In this document: positions 17,790 through 27,517 of the stretch, one piece after another
How positions within the stretch are numbered: position 1 is the stretch's first letter
Layout of the letters: the number at the start of each line of letters is the position of its first letter
Source: Streptomyces sp. CB02923
Lineage (GTDB): Bacteria; Actinomycetota; Actinomycetes; Streptomycetales; Streptomycetaceae
DNA length: 64,000 nucleotides
NCBI RefSeq assembly: GCF_001905005.1
Contig: NZ_LWKZ01000012.1
Location: 1,231,061-1,295,060, forward strand
Reading direction: 5' to 3'
The notes under the pieces: generated by a model
Database searches by the model: none
The model's input: only the letters and a program-made list of their open reading frames with translations
Told to the model about the DNA's origin: nothing
Program-made: the position numbers and the translations under genes

Positions 17790-17797
17790 AGGTGCCT

Positions 17798-18430
17798 TCA
17801 CAGACCGAGCCCGGCCTCCAGGGCCTTGGCCACCGCGTCCTTGTCCCCGTCCAGCCCGACGTCGGCCGCGGCCTGCCGCCCGAACGCGAACAGGAGCAGC
17901 TCGCCGGGCTCACCGGTGGCCGTGACGACCGGTGCGCCGCGGTGCGCGACCGCCGTCCGGCCGTCCGGGCGGCGCAGCACCAGCCCCACCGGCGACTTGC
18001 GCCCCAGGATGCGCGCCGCCTTCTCCAGGCGCGACCACAGCGCGTCCGAGAAGACCGGGTCCAGCTCGCGCGGCGTGAAGTCAGGCCGGGCCCGCCGCAC
18101 GTCCTCGGAGTGGATGTAGAACTCGACGGTGTTGGCCGCCTCGTCGACCTGCTTGAGCGCGTACGGCGACAGCCGGGGCGGGCCGCTCCGGATGAGCCGC
18201 AGCAGCTCGTCGTACGGCTTCTCGGAGAACTCCCGCTGCACCCGCTCCAGGCGGCCCGCCAGCGGCTTGACGATCAGGCCGCCCGCCGCGTCCGCACGCC
18301 GCTCGCGCACCACCACGTGCGCGGCGAGGTCCCGCGTCGTCCAGCCCTCGCACAGCGTCGGCGCATCGGGCCCGGCGCCCTCCAACAGGTCGGCAAGGAG
18401 CAGCCGTTCGCGCTTCGCATGGGTCGACAT
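17798..18430 (-). CDS. TIGR03085-like metal-binding protein (DinB/maleylpyruvate isomerase-like)
   Basis: 210 residues beginning MSTHAKRERLLLADLLEGAG. The pattern LCEGWTTRDLAAHVVVRERR followed by VEFYIHSEDVRRARPDF is that of the actinobacterial TIGR03085 family, related to mycothiol-dependent maleylpyruvate isomerase/DinB proteins with a His-based metal site on a four-helix bundle. No substrate is known. It is found beside hisI/trp genes in other Streptomyces. Confidence 0.85.
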   Translation of the reverse strand: MSTHAKRERLLLADLLEGAGPDAPTLCEGWTTRDLAAHVVVRERRADAAGGLIVKPLAGRLERVQREFSEKPYDELLRLIRSGPPRLSPYALKQVDEAANTVEFYIHSEDVRRARPDFTPRELDPVFSDALWSRLEKAARILGRKSPVGLVLRRPDGRTAVAHRGAPVVTATGEPGELLLFAFGRQAAADVGLDGDKDAVAKALEAGLGL

Positions 18431-18527
18431 GCGCCCAGCCTACGACCGGTGCGCGGCGGGTGCCACGGCGCCACGCGCCGCGCACCCCGCGGTGACGGCC
18501 GTACCCCGCGGTGACGGCCGTACGCGA

Positions 18528-18647
18528 TCAGCTCCGCAGCAGCAGTACGGCGGCGACCAGCAGCCCGGCGGCGAAGATCGCGAGCAGCACCGCCGACGCG
18601 ACCTTCGCCGTGCGGTCGGCGTCCGGAGGCGGCGGCTGGCGGGTCAT
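18528..18647 (-). CDS. 39-residue single-helix membrane protein
   Basis: ATG at 18647 opens a short frame: a polar Pro-rich head (MTRQPPPPDADRTAK) followed by one hydrophobic helix (ASAVLLAIFAAGLLVAAVLLL) and a terminal RS. The composition is that of small tail-anchored membrane proteins, and codon third positions are GC rich, but with so short a frame coding status is uncertain. It is divergent from hisI. Confidence 0.5.
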   Translation of the reverse strand: MTRQPPPPDADRTAKVASAVLLAIFAAGLLVAAVLLLRS

Positions 18648-18743
18648 GGATGCAGGATGCCGTACGTCACCCGCCTTCGCGCGCGCCGCCCGCGCAGCAC
18701 CCGGCACACCGGACGCCCGGCACACGGGCCGCCCGGCACACGG

Positions 18744-18755
18744 CACAATGGACCC
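18744..18755 (+). promoter_or_regulatory. Leaderless promoter for hisI
   Basis: CACAAT (18744-18749) ends 6 nt before the hisI ATG; no Shine-Dalgarno is present, consistent with a leaderless transcript. Confidence 0.45.
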
Positions 18756-19121
18756 ATGAGCAGCCGCGTCCCGAATTCCCAGCTCGACCCGGCCGTCGCC
18801 GCCCGCCTCAAGCGCGACGCCGACGGTCTGGTCCCCGCCATCGCCCAGCAGTACGACACCGGCGAGGTGCTGATGCTCGGCTGGATGGACGACGAGGCGC
18901 TGCACCGCACGCTCACCACCGGCCGCTGCACGTACTGGAGCCGCAGCCGCCGGGAGTACTGGGTCAAGGGCGACACATCCGGACACGTCCAGCACGTGAA
19001 GTCCGTCGCCCTGGACTGCGACGCGGACACCGTCCTGGTCAAGGTCGACCAGGTCGGCGCGGCCTGCCACACCGGCGCCCGCACCTGCTTCGATGAGGAT
19101 GTGCTCAGAGAAGGGCAGTAG
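18756..19121 (+). CDS. hisI: Phosphoribosyl-AMP cyclohydrolase
   Basis: 121 residues that open the adenine ring of PR-AMP to form ProFAR (third histidine step), Zn and Mg dependent. Motifs visible: LMLGWMDDEAL, TYWSRSRREYWVKGDTSGHVQ, DCDADTVLVKVDQVGAACHTG with the zinc cysteines, and the terminal GARTCF. As in other actinobacteria it is monofunctional and separated from the main his operon. ATG at 18756 is chosen from family length; the frame remains open far upstream without homology. Confidence 0.95.
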   Translation: MSSRVPNSQLDPAVAARLKRDADGLVPAIAQQYDTGEVLMLGWMDDEALHRTLTTGRCTYWSRSRREYWVKGDTSGHVQHVKSVALDCDADTVLVKVDQVGAACHTGARTCFDEDVLREGQ

Positions 19122-19131
19122 GCTCCGCGCC
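19119..19131 (+). promoter_or_regulatory. Leaderless promoter for trpE
   Basis: TAGGCT (19119-19124), 7 nt, then the trpE ATG at 19132. The short leader leaves no room for a Trp-codon attenuator. Confidence 0.45.
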
Positions 19132-20655
19132 ATGACCACGGGAACCACCGGCACCGCCACACCGGACCTGGAGAACTTCCGCACGCTCGCGAAGGACCGC
19201 CGGGTCATCCCCGTCACCCGGCGCCTGCTCGCCGACGGCGACACCCCGGTGGGCCTCTACCGCAAGCTGGCCGCCGAACGACCGGGCACCTTCCTGCTCG
19301 AATCAGCCGAGAACGGCCGTACCTGGTCCCGGTATTCGTTCGTCGGCGTGCGCAGCGCCGCCACCCTGACCGTGCGCGACGGACAGTCCCACTGGCTGGG
19401 CACCCCGCCGGTCGGCGTGCCCACCGAAGGCGACCCGCTCGCCGCGCTCCGCGCCACCGTCGAGGCACTGCACACCCCGCGCGACCTGATCGAGGGCCAG
19501 GGCCTGCCGCCCTTCACCGGCGGCATGGTCGGCTACCTCGGCTACGACATCGTGCGCCGGCTGGAGAAGATCGGCGACAGCACCACGGACGATCTCGGCC
19601 TGCCCGAGCTGACCATGCTGCTCACCTCCGACCTGGCCGTACTGGACCACTGGAACGGCACGGTCCTGCTGATCGCCAACGCCATCAACCACAACGACCT
19701 GGAAACGGGCGTGGACGAGGCGTACGCGGACGCCGTGGCCCGCCTGGACACCATGGCCTACGACCTGGCCCGCCCGGCCCCCGCGAGCGCCGCGGCCCTG
19801 CCGCCCTCCGAACTTCCGCCGTACACCGCGAAGTGGGGCGGGGAGTCGTACCAGGACGTCGTCGAGGACATCAAGGAGCGCATCCGCGCGGGTGACGCCT
19901 TCCAGGTCGTGCCCTCGCAGCGCTTCGAAACCGAGTGCCGCGCCTCCGCGTTGGACGTCTACCGGGTGCTGCGGGCCACCAACCCCAGCCCGTACATGTA
20001 CCTGCTCCGCTTCGAGGACGGCGTCGACATCGTCGGCTCCAGCCCCGAGGCGCTGGTCAAGGTCGAGAACGGGCAGGCCACCCTGCACCCCATCGCGGGC
20101 ACCCGGCCGCGCGGCGCGACCGTCCCGGAGGACCAGGCCCTCGCCGACGAGCTGATGGCCGACCCCAAGGAGCGCGCCGAGCACCTCATGCTCGTCGACC
20201 TCGGCCGCAACGACCTGGGCCGGGTCTGCGAACCCGGCAGCGTCGAGGTCGTCGACTTCATGTCCGTCGAGCGCTACAGCCATGTCATGCACATCGTCTC
20301 CACCGTGACCGGGCGGCTGGCGCCCGGCCGTACCGCCTTCGACGTGCTCACCGCCTGCTTCCCCGCGGGCACCCTCTCCGGCGCCCCCAAGCCGCGCGCG
20401 ATGCAGATCATCGAGGAAGTGGAACCCAGCCGCCGCGGTCTGTACGGCGGCTGCGTCGGCTACCTCGACTTCGCCGGCGACTCCGACACCGCCATCGCGA
20501 TCCGCACGGCGCTGCTGCGGGACGGCACCGCCTACGTCCAGGCAGGCGCGGGCGTCGTCGCGGACTCCGACCCGGTGGCGGAGGACACGGAGTGCCGCAA
20601 CAAGGCGGCCGCGGTGCTGCGGGCGGTGCACACGGCCAACGGGCTGGGGGCCTGA
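19132..20655 (+). CDS. trpE: Anthranilate synthase component I
   Basis: 507 residues. Makes anthranilate from chorismate using ammonia from a TrpG amidotransferase, which is not in this window. The LLES tryptophan-inhibition motif is present in TFLLESAENG; chorismate-binding motifs HPIAGTRPRGA, LVDLGRNDLGRVC and GTLSGAPKPRAMQIIEE are intact. ATG at 19132 (MTTGTTGTATPDLENF) is preferred over an upstream in-frame ATG at 19093 inside hisI, because TAGGCT lies 7 nt before it. Feedback inhibition by tryptophan is expected from the LLES motif. Confidence 0.96.
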   Translation: MTTGTTGTATPDLENFRTLAKDRRVIPVTRRLLADGDTPVGLYRKLAAERPGTFLLESAENGRTWSRYSFVGVRSAATLTVRDGQSHWLGTPPVGVPTEGDPLAALRATVEALHTPRDLIEGQGLPPFTGGMVGYLGYDIVRRLEKIGDSTTDDLGLPELTMLLTSDLAVLDHWNGTVLLIANAINHNDLETGVDEAYADAVARLDTMAYDLARPAPASAAALPPSELPPYTAKWGGESYQDVVEDIKERIRAGDAFQVVPSQRFETECRASALDVYRVLRATNPSPYMYLLRFEDGVDIVGSSPEALVKVENGQATLHPIAGTRPRGATVPEDQALADELMADPKERAEHLMLVDLGRNDLGRVCEPGSVEVVDFMSVERYSHVMHIVSTVTGRLAPGRTAFDVLTACFPAGTLSGAPKPRAMQIIEEVEPSRRGLYGGCVGYLDFAGDSDTAIAIRTALLRDGTAYVQAGAGVVADSDPVAEDTECRNKAAAVLRAVHTANGLGA

Positions 20656-20724
20656 GCAGGGCCTCCACGAGGCTGGGGCACCGCGGACGGAAGGCGGTCG
20701 GGCCACCTCCGTACAGTGGTAGGC

Positions 20725-21378
20725 GTGACTGCCGTAGACCACCCCCGCACCGGCGCGACCGTGTCCCCGCCGACTTCGCCGGCCAAGCCCGCGCGCAGCG
20801 GAAGGAGCCTCGCGCTCGCGCTGATCTTCGGCGCGGCCGGCGCCGCCGTCGTGCTGCTGGCCTCCGGCCGCACCTGGGCCAGGGCCACCGCCGTCGTCGC
20901 CCAGGGACAGCTGCCGCAGACTGCTTCGGGCCAGGACGTCACGGGCGTGCCCGGCGCGCTCGCCATCGTCGGGCTCGCCGCCCTGGTCGCCCTCTTCGCC
21001 GTACGCGGGGCGGGCCGGACGGCGGTCGCCGCGCTGCTCGCCCTCAGCGGCCTGGGCACCGTCGTCGGCGCGTACCTGGGCCTCTCCGACACCGCGGCGC
21101 TCCGCGAGAAGGCGGCCACCGCCACCGGGCTGTCCGACGCGGGCGTCCAGGACGTCTCGCACACCTTCTGGCCCTGGGCGGCGGTCGTCGGCGGCCTCCT
21201 GCTGCTGGTCGCGGGGGTGCTGGCACTGCTGTGCGGGCGCCACTGGCCCGCGATGTCCGGGCGCTACGAACGGGCCGGCGCGGCCGCCCGCGGCCCGCGC
21301 AGCTCCGCCGCCGCCGACCCGGACCGCCCGGAAGAGATGTGGAAGTCCCTGGACCGGGGCGAGGACCCGACCCGGTAG
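20725..21378 (+). CDS. Trp-region membrane protein (TIGR02234 family)
   Basis: 217 residues with four hydrophobic segments: LALALIFGAAGAAVVLLASG, ALAIVGLAALVALFAV, TAVAALLALSGLGTVVGAY and WAAVVGGLLLLVAGVLALL. Position directly after trpE and this topology match the actinobacterial Trp-operon-associated membrane protein family. GTG at 20725 follows TACAGT (20712-20717) by 7 nt, implying leaderless translation; another GTG at 20716 lies inside that box and is rejected. Function unknown; a role in tryptophan or intermediate transport is often supposed. Confidence 0.85.
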   Translation: MTAVDHPRTGATVSPPTSPAKPARSGRSLALALIFGAAGAAVVLLASGRTWARATAVVAQGQLPQTASGQDVTGVPGALAIVGLAALVALFAVRGAGRTAVAALLALSGLGTVVGAYLGLSDTAALREKAATATGLSDAGVQDVSHTFWPWAAVVGGLLLLVAGVLALLCGRHWPAMSGRYERAGAAARGPRSSAAADPDRPEEMWKSLDRGEDPTR

Positions 21379-21463
21379 TGGCCGCACCCCGGCCATCGGG
21401 GACAATGGATGGCGAGGGATCACCGCGCCCGACTCAGGCGCGAAAAAGCTACGAGGAGCACTC

Positions 21464-21709
21464 ATGTCGAGCAGTGGCCACGGACACACTCCCGCCGCCT
21501 GGACCGGCGTCATCATCTCGTTCATCGGCTTCTGCGTCGCCGGCGCCTTCATCGTGCTGGCGAACGTGCCCGGGTTCTGGGCGGGCATGGTCCTGATCGG
21601 CCTCGGCGCCGTGGTCGGCGGCGTGATGCGCGCGCTCGGCATGGGCCAGAGTGGCAAGAAGGGCGCGACCGGCCACGGTCCGGCCAAGGCCCGGCCCCAG
21701 GAGGGCTGA
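21464..21709 (+). CDS. HGxxPAAW-motif small membrane protein
   Basis: 81 residues beginning MSSSGHGHTPAAWTG, which displays the HGxxPAAW motif that names this Streptomyces family. Two hydrophobic helices follow (IISFIGFCVAGAFIVLAN and GMVLIGLGAVVGGVMRALG) and a basic tail (GKKGATGHGPAKARPQ). GAGGAG 6-8 nt upstream supports ATG 21464. Conserved in trp regions; function unknown. Confidence 0.85.
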   Translation: MSSSGHGHTPAAWTGVIISFIGFCVAGAFIVLANVPGFWAGMVLIGLGAVVGGVMRALGMGQSGKKGATGHGPAKARPQEG

Positions 21710-21982
21710 GTCCCCGCCGGGCCCGGCCCGGCGGCAGCGGATCCTACGACGGCGCGGCTTCACGGCCCGTGCGGAGGGGGTGCCCGGTGGCACCGCCCGT
21801 ACGGGGGCTGGGGGGTTGCGCCGTTGTCGTTGCTGTTGGTGTTGGCGTTGCCTTTGCCTTTGTGGATCCCGGTTGGGGTTCGGTTCGGTCCCGGTTCGAG
21901 CCGGGGCGGGGGCTGAGGGGATTTGTCACCCGTACGCGGTCGGTGGGCTGCGGCCTCGCCCATACCGCAGCACAATCGCCAC

Positions 21983-22477
21983 GTGAGTGAACCCGTGGCT
22001 CCGGCCGGTGGGCCGGTCTCCGCGTCCGGGCCTGTGGGCAAGCCTGTCCGCGGAGCGGCCCGCCGCCGTGGTCCGCACGGCCTCGTCCGGCGGCTGCTGG
22101 CACCGTTCGGCACCCTGGCGGCCGTCGTCGCCGCCTTCGCCTTCGTGGGCCTCGTCGATCCCAACGAGCCCGGTCACTACCCGGCCTGCCCCCTGCTGGC
22201 CCTCACCGGCGTCTTCTGCCCGGCCTGCGGCGGACTGCGCAGTGCGCACGCGGTCGCGCACGGTGACCTCGTCACGGCCGCCGGAGCCAACGCCCTGGCG
22301 GTCGCCGGTTACGCGGCTTTCGCGCTCTTCTGGGCGGCCTGGGCCGTACGGGCAGCGCGCGGGCGCCCTACGGCGGGCCCACGGCCCGGAGCGGCGCACT
22401 GGTGGGCACTGGGCGGGCTGCTCCTCGCCTTCACGGCCGTGCGCAATCTTCCCTTCGGGGAGGGGCTGATTCCGTGA
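21983..22477 (+). CDS. DUF2752 family membrane protein
   Basis: 164 residues. The family signature is clear: YPACPLLALTGVFCPACGGL followed by RSAHAVAHGDLVTA, i.e. a conserved CPxCG-like pair near a membrane helix, then helices AVAGYAAFALFWAAWAV and WALGGLLLAFTAVRNLPFG. The cysteine pair suggests metal or redox chemistry at the membrane, but no activity is known. GTG at 21983 is 6 nt after CACAAT (21971-21976), a leaderless arrangement. Downstream is the 298-bp trpC upstream region. Confidence 0.85.
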   Translation: MSEPVAPAGGPVSASGPVGKPVRGAARRRGPHGLVRRLLAPFGTLAAVVAAFAFVGLVDPNEPGHYPACPLLALTGVFCPACGGLRSAHAVAHGDLVTAAGANALAVAGYAAFALFWAAWAVRAARGRPTAGPRPGAAHWWALGGLLLAFTAVRNLPFGEGLIP

Positions 22478-22671
22478 CGGATCCGGAAAGATACGGCCTG
22501 GGGCGGGGATGCCGGGGACGGGTGCCCTCCGTTTCCGGGGCGCGGTGAGGCTGGTGGACCAAGGTCCGCGAGATCTGCGCCACGGGGTATCGAAAGGTCA
22601 TCTGACCTGCTGTTTTCTCGCCCGGCTCGCGGTGCGCCCGTCCACCTGGTGGGACCGCCGTCAACCGGATG

Positions 22672-22700
22672 TGAGACCTTTGCCCCTCGCCGGATACCAT
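22672..22700 (+). promoter_or_regulatory. Candidate trpC promoter
   Basis: TGAGAC (22672-22677) and TACCAT (22695-22700) are separated by exactly 17 nt, a reasonable -35/-10 pair. The predicted leader of ~70 nt ends in AAGGAGG at the trpC start and contains no cluster of Trp codons. The remaining 200 bp of the gap back to 22478 holds nothing recognisable beyond a short GGACC/GGTCC palindrome near 22558. Confidence 0.4.
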
Positions 22701-22775
22701 CGGAGAGCCTGACGGGACGACACCGGCCCCGAGGGCGACTGTCACCCTCCACCGCTGAAGAAGGAGGCCGCTCGC

Positions 22776-23585
22776 GTGAGTGTGCTCGACGAGATCATCG
22801 AGGGAGTCCGCGCCGACCTTGCCGAGCGGCAGGCGCGCGTAGGCCTCGACGAGCTCAAGGAGCGGGCCCTCAAGGCGCGCCCGGCCAAGGACGGGGTCGC
22901 GGCCCTCAAGGGCGACAGCGTCACGGTGATCTGCGAGGTCAAGCGCTCCAGCCCCTCCAAGGGCGCGCTGGCCGCCATCGCCGACCCGGCCGGCCTCGCC
23001 GCCGACTACGAGGCGGGCGGCGCGGCGGTCATCTCCGTACTGACGGAGCAGCGGAAGTTCGGCGGTTCGCTCGCCGACCTGGAGGCCGTACGGGCCCGGG
23101 TCGACATCCCCGTCCTGCGCAAGGACTTCATCGTCACCGCCTACCAGCTGTGGGAGGCCCGTGCCTACGGCGCCGACCTGGCGCTGCTGATCGTCTCCGC
23201 GCTGGAGCAGGAGGCCCTGGTCTCCCTGATCGAGCGGGCCGAGTCGATCGGGCTGACGCCGCTGGTCGAGGTGCACGACGAGGAAGAGGTCGAGCGGGCC
23301 GTCGACGCCGGCGCGCGGATCATCGGGGTCAACGCCCGCAACCTGAAGACCCTTGAGGTCGACCGCGGGAACTTCGCGCGGATCGCGCCGGAGATCCCGG
23401 ACCACATCGTCAAGATCGCCGAGTCCGGGGTGCGCGGGCCGCACGACCTGATCGCCTACGCCAACGACGGCGCCGACGCCGTGCTGGTCGGCGAGTCGCT
23501 GGTCACCGGCAAGGACCCGAAGACCGCCGTCGCCGACCTGGTCGCGGCCGGCTCCCACCCCGCCATCCGGCACGGACGGGGCTGA
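22776..23585 (+). CDS. trpC: Indole-3-glycerol phosphate synthase
   Basis: 269-residue TIM barrel that closes CdRP to indole glycerol phosphate with loss of CO2. EVKRSSPSKGAL carries the catalytic lysine; also PVLRKDFIVTAYQLWEARAY, IIGVNARNLKTLEVD and AESGVRGPHDL. GTG at 22776 has AAGGAGG 9 nt upstream. First gene of trpC-trpM-trpB-trpA. A monofunctional TrpC without a fused TrpF matches reliance on PriA for the preceding isomerisation. Confidence 0.96.
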   Translation: MSVLDEIIEGVRADLAERQARVGLDELKERALKARPAKDGVAALKGDSVTVICEVKRSSPSKGALAAIADPAGLAADYEAGGAAVISVLTEQRKFGGSLADLEAVRARVDIPVLRKDFIVTAYQLWEARAYGADLALLIVSALEQEALVSLIERAESIGLTPLVEVHDEEEVERAVDAGARIIGVNARNLKTLEVDRGNFARIAPEIPDHIVKIAESGVRGPHDLIAYANDGADAVLVGESLVTGKDPKTAVADLVAAGSHPAIRHGRG

Positions 23586-23593
23586 CTCCTCCC

Positions 23594-23827
23594 ATGACCG
23601 CCGCCCACCTCCACCGCCCCGGCCCGGGACCGCTCCCGGGGCCGGCCGGCGTGCTCGCCGCGGCCGGTGCCGCGCGCGATCCGCACGCGGCGCTGGGGCG
23701 CGGGTGCCGGCCGCGCGGCTGCCGGGCGCCGGCACGCCGGGTGCGCGGACGGCGGGTCAGGTATCACATCGGCGCGGAGCCGGGCCAGATCAACGGCCGG
23801 CGATGGCGTCGTAACGGCCTGCTGTAG
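23594..23827 (+). CDS. trpM: TrpM-like small basic protein
   Basis: 77 residues beginning 8 nt after trpC. The C-terminal half GCRPRGCRAPARRVRGRRVR, followed by YHIGAEPGQINGRRWRR, matches my recollection of the small conserved ORF between trpC and trpB of Streptomyces, named TrpM in S. coelicolor, where it modulates tryptophan biosynthesis and differentiation. The N-terminal ~35 residues are Pro/Ala-rich and may not be conserved; an internal start is possible. Strongly basic, with two cysteines in a GCxxxGC spacing. Mechanism unknown. Confidence 0.75.
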   Translation: MTAAHLHRPGPGPLPGPAGVLAAAGAARDPHAALGRGCRPRGCRAPARRVRGRRVRYHIGAEPGQINGRRWRRNGLL

Positions 23828-24071
23828 CCGCTCGTTGCCGAGCGTGGGTGATTGATCCCGGTACGGGCCGTCCGTCGGCCGTACCGCGTACAGCGCTTCC
23901 GCCGCCCCGCCTTTTTCGTCTCCTCGCTGCTGTTGCCGGCGTGGCTGTCGCCATGCGCCGTCGGCGTCGCCGTACGAGGAGTGCATCGGGCGTGCGTCGG
24001 CGGCACCGCGACCCGTGATGCCCGCAAATCCATACTTCCGGGGCAGTTGCCCCGATCGAGGAGTACGTCGG
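23828..24071 (+). promoter_or_regulatory. trpM-trpB intergenic region with RBS-proximal hairpin
   Basis: 244 bp without a credible gene. GGTACGGGCC near 23860 pairs with GGCCGTACC near 23875 (one bulge), a possible terminator or processing site. A compact stem CGGGGCA-GT-TGCCCCG at 24039-24054 ends only 2-3 nt before the GAGGAG ribosome-binding site of trpB, suggesting translational tuning or mRNA stabilisation. Confidence 0.4.
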
Positions 24072-25375
<1,304 letters not shown>

Positions 25376-25376
<1 letters not shown>

Positions 25377-26194
25377 TGGCGGGCAACGTCGGGCTGCTCA
25401 GCAGCACCCTGGCCGCGGCCAAGGAGGAGAACCGGGCCGCGCTGGTCGGATATCTGCCGGCCGGCTTCCCGACCGTGGACGGCGGGGTACGGGCCGTCAC
25501 GGCGATGATCGAGGGCGGCTGCGACGTCGTCGAGATCGGGCTGCCGCACAGCGACCCGGTGCTGGACGGCCCGGTCATCCAGACCGCCGACGACATCGCG
25601 CTGCGCGGCGGCGTCAAGATCAAGGACGTCATCCGTACGGTCGGCGAGGTGTACGCGGCGACCGGTGCGCCGGTGCTGTGCATGACGTACTGGAACCCGG
25701 TGGACGCGTACGGCGTCGAGCGCTTCGCCGCCGACCTGGCCGCCGCGGGCGGCGCCGGCTGCATCCTGCCCGACCTGCCGGTCGAGGAGTCCGGGGTGTG
25801 GCGCGCGGCCGCCGAAGAGCACGGACTGGCGACCGTGTTCGTGGTCGCGCCGAGCAGCCGGGACGAACGGCTGGCGAAGATCACCGAGGCGGGCAGCGGC
25901 TTCGTGTACGCGGCCTCGCTCATGGGGGTCACCGGCACCCGTGAGTCGGTGGGCCGCGAGGCGCAGGACCTGGTCGAGCGCACCCGGGCCACCACCGACC
26001 TGCCGGTCTGCGTCGGCCTCGGCGTCTCGAACGCCGGGCAGGCCGCCGAGGTCGCCCGGTTCGCGGACGGGGTCATCGTCGGCTCGGCCTTCGTCAAGCG
26101 GCTGCTGGACGCCGGGGACGACCTGGCGGCCGGGCTCGCGGGCGTCCGCGAACTGGCGGGCGAACTGGCCGCGGGCGTACGCAAGCGCGGATGA
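25376..26194 (+). CDS. trpA: Tryptophan synthase alpha chain
   Basis: 272-residue TIM barrel that cleaves indole glycerol phosphate to indole and glyceraldehyde 3-phosphate. VVEIGLPHSDPVLDGPVIQ has the catalytic glutamate, ILPDLPVEES the catalytic aspartate; YAASLMGVTGTR and GVSNAGQA are conserved. ATG 25376 is favoured by homologs starting M(S/A)GN; a GTG at 25373 is adjacent. Translation is coupled to trpB. A hairpin plus T-rich tail at 26380-26415 ends the unit. Confidence 0.97.
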
Positions 26195-26288
26195 TCCCGG
26201 GCGGCGTGCGGCCGACCTCGGCGGGCGTGTGTTCGGCCCCCGGTGGAGTGGTGTCGCACGTCCGGGTGGTCCGAGCGGGGTGCCCGCG

Positions 26289-26345
26289 GGTGTCCGGGCC
26301 GGTGTCCGGATCGGTGCCCGGATCGGTGTCCGGGCTGGTGTCCGG
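26289..26345. repeat. 12-bp tandem repeat
   Basis: Almost five units of GGTGTCCGGATC with small variants (TC/GC, GTC/GCC), in the gap between trpA and the next gene. Confidence 0.75.
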
Positions 26346-26379
26346 CGGGACTGTCCCTCGTTAGGACGAAGAACGCGGC

Positions 26380-26415
26380 GGAGGGGTGCGAGGGCACCCC
26401 TCCGTTTCGTTGTTC
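26380..26415 (+). terminator. Terminator after trpA
   Basis: GGAGGGGTGC (26380-26389), 4-nt loop, GCACCCCTCC (26394-26403), followed by GTTTCGTTGTT. A perfect 10-bp stem with a T-rich tail. Confidence 0.85.
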
Positions 26416-26421
26416 AGGGGC

Positions 26422-27498
26422 GTGAGCCAGAACAATCAAGACAAAAAGAACAGCGCCCGTGAGCGGCTCCAGGCCCAGCGGGCGAAGGAGAAGGCGCGCG
26501 AGCGGCGCGGCCGCCAGCTGAAGGTCGGTGCGGCCGTGGTGGCGGTGCTGGTCGTCGCCGGTGGCGTCGGCGTCTGGGCCGCCTCCTCGGGCGACGACAA
26601 CTCCGGCAGCGGCAAGGTGGCCCTGCCCAAGGGAACCCAGGACAGCGACAAGCCCGCGGTGCCGGTCGGCAAGAAGGAGGCCCCGTCCACACTCACGGTG
26701 TGGGAGGACTTCCGCTGCCCCGCGTGTGCCCAGTTCGAGAAGGGCTTCCGCGGCGCCATCCACGAGCTGGAGGACTCCGGGCAGCTCAAGAGCGACTACC
26801 ACCTCGCGACGATCATCGACGGCAGCATGGGCGGCAAGGGGTCGGTCACCGCCGCCAACGCCGCGCTCTGCGCCCAGGACGCGGGCCGTTTCCGCGAATA
26901 CCACGACGTGCTGTACGAGAACCAGCCGCCGGAGCAGCAGGACCGCTTCGCGGACAAGAAGTACCTGATCCAGCTGGCCGGGAAGGTGAACGGGCTGGCC
27001 GGCGACACCTTCACCCAGTGCGTCAACGACGGCAAATACCTGGACTTCGTCCACAAGTCCAACTCCGCCTTCACCAACTCCGGTCACCGCGGCACACCGA
27101 CGGTCCTGCTCAACGGCAAGAACCTGGCGGACGAGAAGAACCTCACCCCCGACGGGCTCAAGAAGAAGGTCCGGGACGCCGCCAAGGACCAGAAGGCGGG
27201 CGGCGGACCCTCTGGGGACAAACCGTCCGGCGCCAACTCCGGCAGCGGCACGGCGCAGACCGGGGCCGGTACGGCCGGCGCCTCGGCGGGCAGCGGGGCC
27301 GGGCACTCGGCGGGCAGTGGGGCCGGGCACTCGGCGGGCGCGGGCACGACGGCCGGTGCGGGTCACGGGGCCGGAGCCGGACAGGGCGCCGGTGCCGGTG
27401 CGGAGGCCGGGCACAGTGCCGGAGCTGGGCACAGTGCCGGTACCGGCTCCGGTGCCGGGCATACGGGCGGGAGCGCGGACCGGTCCCCGGCGCCGTGA
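26422..27498 (+). CDS. Membrane-anchored DsbA-like thioredoxin-fold protein with Gly/Ala/Ser/His-rich tail
   Basis: 358 residues from GTG 26422 (VSQNNQDKKNSARERL). A basic N-terminus, one transmembrane helix at ~37-57 (VAVLVVAGGVGVWAAS), then a thioredoxin-like domain with the CPAC active site in TVWEDFRCPACAQFEKGF near residue 98 and the cis-Pro region RGTPTVLLNG near 232. It should form or exchange disulfides outside the membrane. After about residue 270 the protein dissolves into a low-complexity tail of GAGHSAG/TAGAG-type units, unusual for the family and probably generated by repeat expansion. Homologs near lgt occur in other Streptomyces. Confidence 0.88.
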   Translation: MSQNNQDKKNSARERLQAQRAKEKARERRGRQLKVGAAVVAVLVVAGGVGVWAASSGDDNSGSGKVALPKGTQDSDKPAVPVGKKEAPSTLTVWEDFRCPACAQFEKGFRGAIHELEDSGQLKSDYHLATIIDGSMGGKGSVTAANAALCAQDAGRFREYHDVLYENQPPEQQDRFADKKYLIQLAGKVNGLAGDTFTQCVNDGKYLDFVHKSNSAFTNSGHRGTPTVLLNGKNLADEKNLTPDGLKKKVRDAAKDQKAGGGPSGDKPSGANSGSGTAQTGAGTAGASAGSGAGHSAGSGAGHSAGAGTTAGAGHGAGAGQGAGAGAEAGHSAGAGHSAGTGSGAGHTGGSADRSPAP

Positions 27499-27517
27499 CG
27501 GGGCGGGCCGGTGCGAT

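Noticed and set aside
18744..18756. Second hisI start several hundred bases upstream
   Set aside because: The long upstream open frame is antisense to the TIGR03085-like gene; the family length and the leaderless box both fit 18756.
19081..19131. Trp attenuator upstream of trpE
   Set aside because: The candidate -10 is only 7 nt before the ATG and there is no leader peptide with Trp codons.
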